Assembly (NCBI GenBank): GCA_050945155.1
Contig: JBMNSK010000044.1
Location: 1 to 9,963, forward strand
DNA from: JBMNSK01 sp050945155
Lineage (GTDB): Bacteria > Actinomycetota > Coriobacteriia > Coriobacteriales > Eggerthellaceae
DNA: 9,963 nucleotides
Direction: 5' to 3'
Program-made: the position numbers and the translations under genes
The notes under the pieces: generated by a model
The model's input: only the letters and a program-made list of their open reading frames with translations
Told to the model about the DNA's origin: nothing
The model's database searches: none
In this document: positions 6,478 to 9,963 of the stretch, one piece after another
How the letters are laid out: each line of letters starts with the position of its first letter
Position numbering within the stretch: position 1 is the first letter of the stretch

Positions 6478-6499
6478 AAGAGCTGTAAAGGAGTAAAGA

Positions 6500-7432
6500 A
6501 TGAAGATTCACGAAAGCGCCGCTGAACTTATTGGACACACCCCCTTACTTGAACTTAAGAAATATGAACAGAATCATGAGCTCAATGCGAAAATCATCGG
6601 CAAGGTTGAAGCGTTAAACCCTGCTGGCTCAATTAAGGACCGCGTTGCACGCGCCATGATTGAAGATGCCGAAGCGGCCGGCTTAGTTGATGAGAATACG
6701 GTATTTATTGAACCGACATCGGGCAACACCGGCATAGGACTCTGCTCTATGGCAGCTATGCGTGGAAATCGCATTATCATTACCATGCCTGAGACCATGT
6801 CTGTTGAACGTCGTAAACTCATGAAGGCTTATGGAGCTGAACTAGTTCTCACCGATGGCAAAAAAGGCATGAAAGGTGCTATTGACCGCGCTGAAGAACT
6901 GCATAAAGAAATAAAGAACTCAATCATCCCTGGTCAGTTCACAAACCCTGCTAATCCAGCGGCCCATGAAAAGACAACTGGCCCAGAAATTTGGGAAGAC
7001 ACCGATGGCAAGGTTGACTTTCTGGTTGCAGGTGTCGGAACCGGCGGAACCATTAGTGGCACAGGAAAATACCTGAAATCTAAAAACCCCGATATTAAAG
7101 TTATTGCCGTGGAGCCGAGTACATCCCCCGTATTATCAAAAGGCGAAAGTGGTCCCCACGGTATTCAGGGCATAGGAGCAGGCTTTATCCCGAAAACTCT
7201 CGATGTTGAGGTCTACGACGAGGTCATGACTATCACGGACAGCGAAGCCTATGATGCAAGCAGAGAGATTGCCCGAGAAGAAGGTCTACTTATTGGGATT
7301 TCATCTGGTGCTGCTGTTGCGGCGGCAAGAAAGATTGCCGAGCGCCCCGAAAATAAGGGAAAGATGATTATTGTCATTCTTCCTGACAGCGGTGAGCGTT
7401 ACTTATCAACCCCACTCTTTGACGAAGACTAA
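6500..7432 (+). CDS. cysK: Cysteine synthase (O-acetylserine sulfhydrylase)
   Basis: CysK is a PLP-dependent enzyme that combines O-acetyl-L-serine with sulfide to make L-cysteine. The 310-residue product has the full set of family motifs: LNPAGSIKDRVA with PLP-binding Lys46, PTSGNTGIGL (72-81) binding the substrate carboxylate, the phosphate loop GTGGTISGTGKYL (180-192), QGIGAGFIP (223-231), and LPDSGERYLST (294-304) with the serine that contacts the PLP ring nitrogen. This pattern favours CysK over cystathionine beta-synthase or threonine synthase. The ATG at 6500 is preceded by AAAGGAG at 6 bases. It is divergent from mtnA across 106 bases and is the first gene of a probable operon. The next gene starts 26 bases downstream. 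CysM-type activity with thiosulfate is not excluded. Confidence 0.96.
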   Translation: MKIHESAAELIGHTPLLELKKYEQNHELNAKIIGKVEALNPAGSIKDRVARAMIEDAEAAGLVDENTVFIEPTSGNTGIGLCSMAAMRGNRIIITMPETMSVERRKLMKAYGAELVLTDGKKGMKGAIDRAEELHKEIKNSIIPGQFTNPANPAAHEKTTGPEIWEDTDGKVDFLVAGVGTGGTISGTGKYLKSKNPDIKVIAVEPSTSPVLSKGESGPHGIQGIGAGFIPKTLDVEVYDEVMTITDSEAYDASREIAREEGLLIGISSGAAVAAARKIAERPENKGKMIIVILPDSGERYLSTPLFDED

Positions 7433-7458
7433 GTAGAACTCATATCTAAGGAAAGACT

Positions 7459-8301
7459 GTGGCGCTATACGGAACGACATACCATCCCATCATCGGCATA
7501 GTTCCAACGCAAATGCCAGATGAAAATATTGAACGAGTTTCGTTCAAATATATTGATGCCATTGTTGATGCGGGCGGAGCACCACTCATTCTTCCACTCA
7601 CACTTAATCCGCATATTTACGAGACGCTCTTTCCCTATATTGATGGCTTTATCCTAAGCGGTGGGCAGGATATTAGCCCGCATCTCTATGGCGGTACTGA
7701 AGGTGACGGAAAGGTACAGGAAACAACACCGACCCGCGATAGCATAGAGCGACTCGTTTTAAGCTACATCTGCAACTATGACATCCCCACCCTCGGGGTA
7801 TGCCGCGGTATGCAGATGATTAATGTCTTTTTCGGCGGAACGCTTTATGAAGACATCGTTTCAGAGACCCCTGAAACCTTCCAAGATCTTGATGAGCCAC
7901 TTCCCCACCTCCAAAGAGAGGATTTTGGCCATACCGTACACCACGTGCATATTGATCCCGCCTCACAGCTCGGGCGTATCATGGAAGTTGATAAGGCAGA
8001 AGTTAATTCCATTCACCACCAGGGCATTAAAGATTTGGCACCAGATTTACAAGCCTGCGCTTGGAGTCCTGATGGCTTGGTAGAAGGCATTGAATTTACT
8101 GAACGTACCTTTCTGCTCGGTGTACAGTGGCACCCCGAGTGGCTCACTGACCAGTCTTGTATGCGCAGAATCTTCGAGGCCCTAGTCCACCATGCTATGC
8201 TCGCTCGTCAAAATGCGAGACCAACAAGCGGTGAGCTCCACTTCGAAGATAACCCGGCTACAATGGCTTGGACTACTCTGCGTTATAACGACGGCTTTTA
8301 A
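7459..8301 (+). CDS. Class-I glutamine-amidotransferase-fold hydrolase (peptidase C26, gamma-glutamyl hydrolase-like)
   Basis: The 280-residue product is a stand-alone class-I GATase domain of the C26 group, which includes PuuD (gamma-Glu-GABA hydrolase) and folate gamma-glutamyl hydrolases. The catalytic triad is visible: nucleophile Cys115 in LGVCRGMQMINVFFGG, and His225 and Glu227 in GVQWHPEW. Other family marks are FILSGGQDISPHLYG (64-78) and VNSIHHQGIKDL (182-193). The last roughly 25 residues extend beyond the usual core. No partner synthase domain is fused or adjacent, so it is probably a hydrolase rather than an amidotransferase subunit. The start is GTG with AAGGAAAG upstream. It lies between cysK and mnmA, with the mnmA Shine-Dalgarno on its stop codon. 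A substrate such as a gamma-glutamyl thiol peptide is conceivable from this context but unsupported by sequence. Confidence 0.88.
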   Translation: MALYGTTYHPIIGIVPTQMPDENIERVSFKYIDAIVDAGGAPLILPLTLNPHIYETLFPYIDGFILSGGQDISPHLYGGTEGDGKVQETTPTRDSIERLVLSYICNYDIPTLGVCRGMQMINVFFGGTLYEDIVSETPETFQDLDEPLPHLQREDFGHTVHHVHIDPASQLGRIMEVDKAEVNSIHHQGIKDLAPDLQACAWSPDGLVEGIEFTERTFLLGVQWHPEWLTDQSCMRRIFEALVHHAMLARQNARPTSGELHFEDNPATMAWTTLRYNDGF

Positions 8302-8309
8302 GGATTAGC

Positions 8310-9446
8310 ATGGCTATCGTTGACGCTAAGATTCGCGATGAGTTCATACGAGAAACAGGGGTCAAAGACCACGAGAGTGTCCTTGTTGGCATGAGCGGCG
8401 GTGTGGATAGCTCTGTTGCAGCTATGGTACTCATGAGCGCTCATCTAGAAACTTCAGGTATCACACTCAAACTTTTCGATGCAGATAATTCTCATATCCC
8501 TGCTTCAAAGATAGCTGCAGCAAGAAAAGATGCGCAAGATGCAGAAAACGTCTGCGAAACACTGGGAATAAGCCATGAGGTGTATTCCTATGCGAAAAAC
8601 TTCACGCATGATGTTGTTGAAAACTTTTGTAATGGCTATCTTTTGGGCCTTACCCCCAACCCCTGCATCGACTGCAACCGCTATGTGAAGTTTCATGCAT
8701 TAAATATACGACGCAAAGACCGCAGTTTAACCTATCTGGCAACTGGTCATTATGCAAGAAGGACGTATGACGAGCAATTAGACCGATACCTACTAAAGAC
8801 AGGAAAAGACCTTGATAAAGACCAGAGCTATGTTCTTTTCCACCTTACGCAAGCAGACCTTGCTCATACGCTCTTTCCACTTGGTGGTTTAAGCAAGGCC
8901 GATGTCCGAAACATCGCCTCTCAAGCAGGTCTTGTCAACGCCTCAAAAGAAGAAAGCCAGGATATTTGCTTTATTCCTGATGGAAACTACGCAAATTTAA
9001 TTAAGGCATATACCGGCAAATCTTTTAGTCCGGGGCCAATCGTAGATACGTCGGGCACCGTCTTAGGTGAACACCACGGGCTTGCAGCCTACACAATCGG
9101 CCAAAGAAAAGGTATCGGAATTGCGTCTTCAGAACCCCTCTACGTATGCGGGAAAGACACCGTGCACAATACCCTCATTGTCGGTAAGAAGTCCGAAAGC
9201 ATAAGGAAGTCAATCACGGTTAAGCGGGTGAATTTTATCTCTGTTCCAGAACTGAAAAATCCGCTGCATTGCCTTGTCAAAACACACTACCGTCACAAGG
9301 GCTCAATGGCTACAGTCACACAGATAGATGATGATACCGTCGAAATTTCTTTTGACGTGGCTGATGCAGCCTGCGCCCCGGGGCAAGCGGCTGTCTTTTA
9401 CCAGGGTGAGATTGTCGTAGGTGGCGGCACTATTACCACTGCATAA
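8310..9446 (+). CDS. mnmA: tRNA-specific 2-thiouridylase MnmA
   Basis: MnmA adenylates C2 of the wobble uridine (U34) of the Lys, Glu and Gln tRNAs and replaces the oxygen with sulfur. The 378-residue product has the PP-loop VGMSGGVDSSVAA (26-38), TPNPCIDCNRYVKF (115-128), ATGHYAR (144-150), the tRNA-contact region DLDKDQSYVLFHL (167-179), and ESQDICFIPDG (215-225) with the second active-site cysteine, Cys220. The C-terminal beta-barrel part includes AYTIGQRKGIGI and APGQAAVFY. Cys122 aligns with the nucleophilic cysteine, and Cys119 makes a CxxC pair. The ATG at 8310 has AAGGA overlapping the upstream stop codon, so it is translationally coupled to the C26 gene. The sulfur donor (a cysteine desulfurase) is not in the window. 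Confidence 0.97.
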   Translation: MAIVDAKIRDEFIRETGVKDHESVLVGMSGGVDSSVAAMVLMSAHLETSGITLKLFDADNSHIPASKIAAARKDAQDAENVCETLGISHEVYSYAKNFTHDVVENFCNGYLLGLTPNPCIDCNRYVKFHALNIRRKDRSLTYLATGHYARRTYDEQLDRYLLKTGKDLDKDQSYVLFHLTQADLAHTLFPLGGLSKADVRNIASQAGLVNASKEESQDICFIPDGNYANLIKAYTGKSFSPGPIVDTSGTVLGEHHGLAAYTIGQRKGIGIASSEPLYVCGKDTVHNTLIVGKKSESIRKSITVKRVNFISVPELKNPLHCLVKTHYRHKGSMATVTQIDDDTVEISFDVADAACAPGQAAVFYQGEIVVGGGTITTA

Positions 9447-9458
9447 ATAGCTCCGTAC

Positions 9459-9479
9459 CAGTTCATCTCACTTGAACTG
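9459..9479 (+). terminator. Short hairpin after mnmA, doubtful terminator
   Basis: CAGTTCA (9459-9465) and TGAACTG (9473-9479) form a perfect 7-bp stem with a 7-base loop, 13 bases after the mnmA stop. No T-run follows, only GAGCAGCTTCTT. It may be a 3'-end stabiliser or part of a factor-dependent end. It is the only hairpin on the mnmA side of the convergent gap. Confidence 0.25.
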
Positions 9480-9522
9480 AGCAGCTTCTTAAGTCCTGCG
9501 CCAACCAAACTTAGGAGATACC

Positions 9523-9556
9523 AAAAAGCGGGTGCCAACCATAGTTGACACCCGCT
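9523..9556 (-). terminator. Intrinsic terminator of ppdK
   Basis: On the minus strand AGCGGGTGTCAA (9556-9545) pairs with TTGGCACCCGCT (9538-9527). This is a 12-bp stem with a single U-G wobble and a 6-base loop, followed by five T residues. The wobble would be a C-A mismatch on the plus strand and no T-run follows there, so it serves the minus-strand gene. It lies about 45 bases after the ppdK stop. Confidence 0.88.
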
Positions 9557-9601
9557 CTCACTACGAAATCAGTGTAGCTTTAAACTCAAAGCACGCTGGC
9601 T

Positions 9602-9963
9602 TTACTCAGCAAGTGCAGCCTGTGCTGCAGCAAGACGAGCGATTGGTACACGATAAGGTGAGCAGCTGACATAGTCGAGACCAATTCCGTTAAAGATCTG
9701 GATGGAATCAGGATCTCCACCATGCTCACCGCAAACGCCGCAAACCAAATCCGGATTGCCCTCATGACCCTTTTCGACGCCCGTCTTAACGAGGGAAGCG
9801 ACACCGGCATCAATAGTTGCAAATGGGTTATGCGGGAGCAGGTGCTGTTCAAGGTACTGAGGAATAAACTCAGCTTCAACGTCATCGCGGCTAAAGCCAA
9901 AGGTCGTTTGCGTCAGGTCATTCGTACCAAAGCTAAAGAAGTCAGCCTTTGTAGCAATCTCGT
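9602..9963 (-). CDS. ppdK: Pyruvate, phosphate dikinase, C-terminal 120 residues (partial)
   Basis: PPDK interconverts pyruvate, ATP and phosphate with PEP, AMP and pyrophosphate through a phosphohistidine carrier domain. The frame is open from the window end and reads through the C-terminal PEP/pyruvate TIM-barrel. It includes EIATKADFFSFGTNDLTQTT, FGFSRDDVEAEFIPQYLEQH, the HNPFATIDAGVASLV region and LVCGVCGEHGGDP, whose CGEHGG holds the catalytic cysteine. It ends SPYRVPIARLAAAQAALAE and stops at 9604-9602. The RDD element and the HNPF spacing match PPDK better than PEP synthase or PTS enzyme I. The N-terminal nucleotide-binding and phosphohistidine domains lie outside the window. It converges on mnmA and has a clear terminator. 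In anaerobes PPDK often works glycolytically with pyrophosphate, which cannot be judged here. Confidence 0.95.
   Translation of the reverse strand, partial: EIATKADFFSFGTNDLTQTTFGFSRDDVEAEFIPQYLEQHLLPHNPFATIDAGVASLVKTGVEKGHEGNPDLVCGVCGEHGGDPDSIQIFNGIGLDYVSCSPYRVPIARLAAAQAALAE

Noticed and set aside
9586..9900. 104-residue minus-strand frame near the right end
   Set aside because: It is a shadow of the conserved ppdK C-terminus, which reads in a different frame through to the window edge.

Overview
The window is a stretch of bacterial core genome with moderate GC (judged by eye to be in the mid-40s percent). It carries housekeeping genes in two tightly packed blocks. I see no RNA genes, mobile elements, CRISPR arrays or phage genes. 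The reading order rplS > rnhB > yraN > comM is a common Gram-positive arrangement. Together with a PPDK-type ppdK, an azlCD pair and two GTG-start genes that appear leaderless, it suggests a low-GC actinobacterium such as a Coriobacteriia member. That placement is a weak inference, and Bacillota are not excluded.

Minus-strand block, read from 6393 down to 1. mtnA (methylthioribose-1-phosphate isomerase) is followed by dgt (HD-domain dNTP triphosphohydrolase), with the dgt Shine-Dalgarno sequence overlapping the mtnA stop codon. Next come azlC and azlD, a branched-chain amino-acid exporter pair whose stop and start overlap as TGATG. Then rplS (L19) follows, with its own promoter and a strong intrinsic terminator, then rnhB (RNase HII), yraN (UPF0102) and comM/yifB. 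The comM gene is broken by two single-base shifts about 80 bases apart and runs off the left edge.

Plus-strand block, 6500 to 9446. cysK (cysteine synthase), a class-I glutamine-amidotransferase-fold peptidase C26 gene and mnmA (tRNA 2-thiouridylase) are closely spaced and probably form one transcript. CysK makes cysteine, and MnmA ultimately places cysteine-derived sulfur in tRNA, so a sulfur theme links the outer two genes. The hydrolase between them has no established role in that theme.

At the right edge the C-terminal 120 residues of pyruvate, phosphate dikinase (ppdK) lie on the minus strand. Its terminator sits in the convergent gap facing mnmA.

I did not find a new multi-gene system. 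The points worth a second look are regulatory or concern gene integrity: a 14-bp hairpin that buries the yraN ribosome-binding site, the doubly frameshifted comM, two GTG starts without a Shine-Dalgarno sequence just downstream of -10-like boxes, and an rplS promoter embedded in nested inverted repeats.
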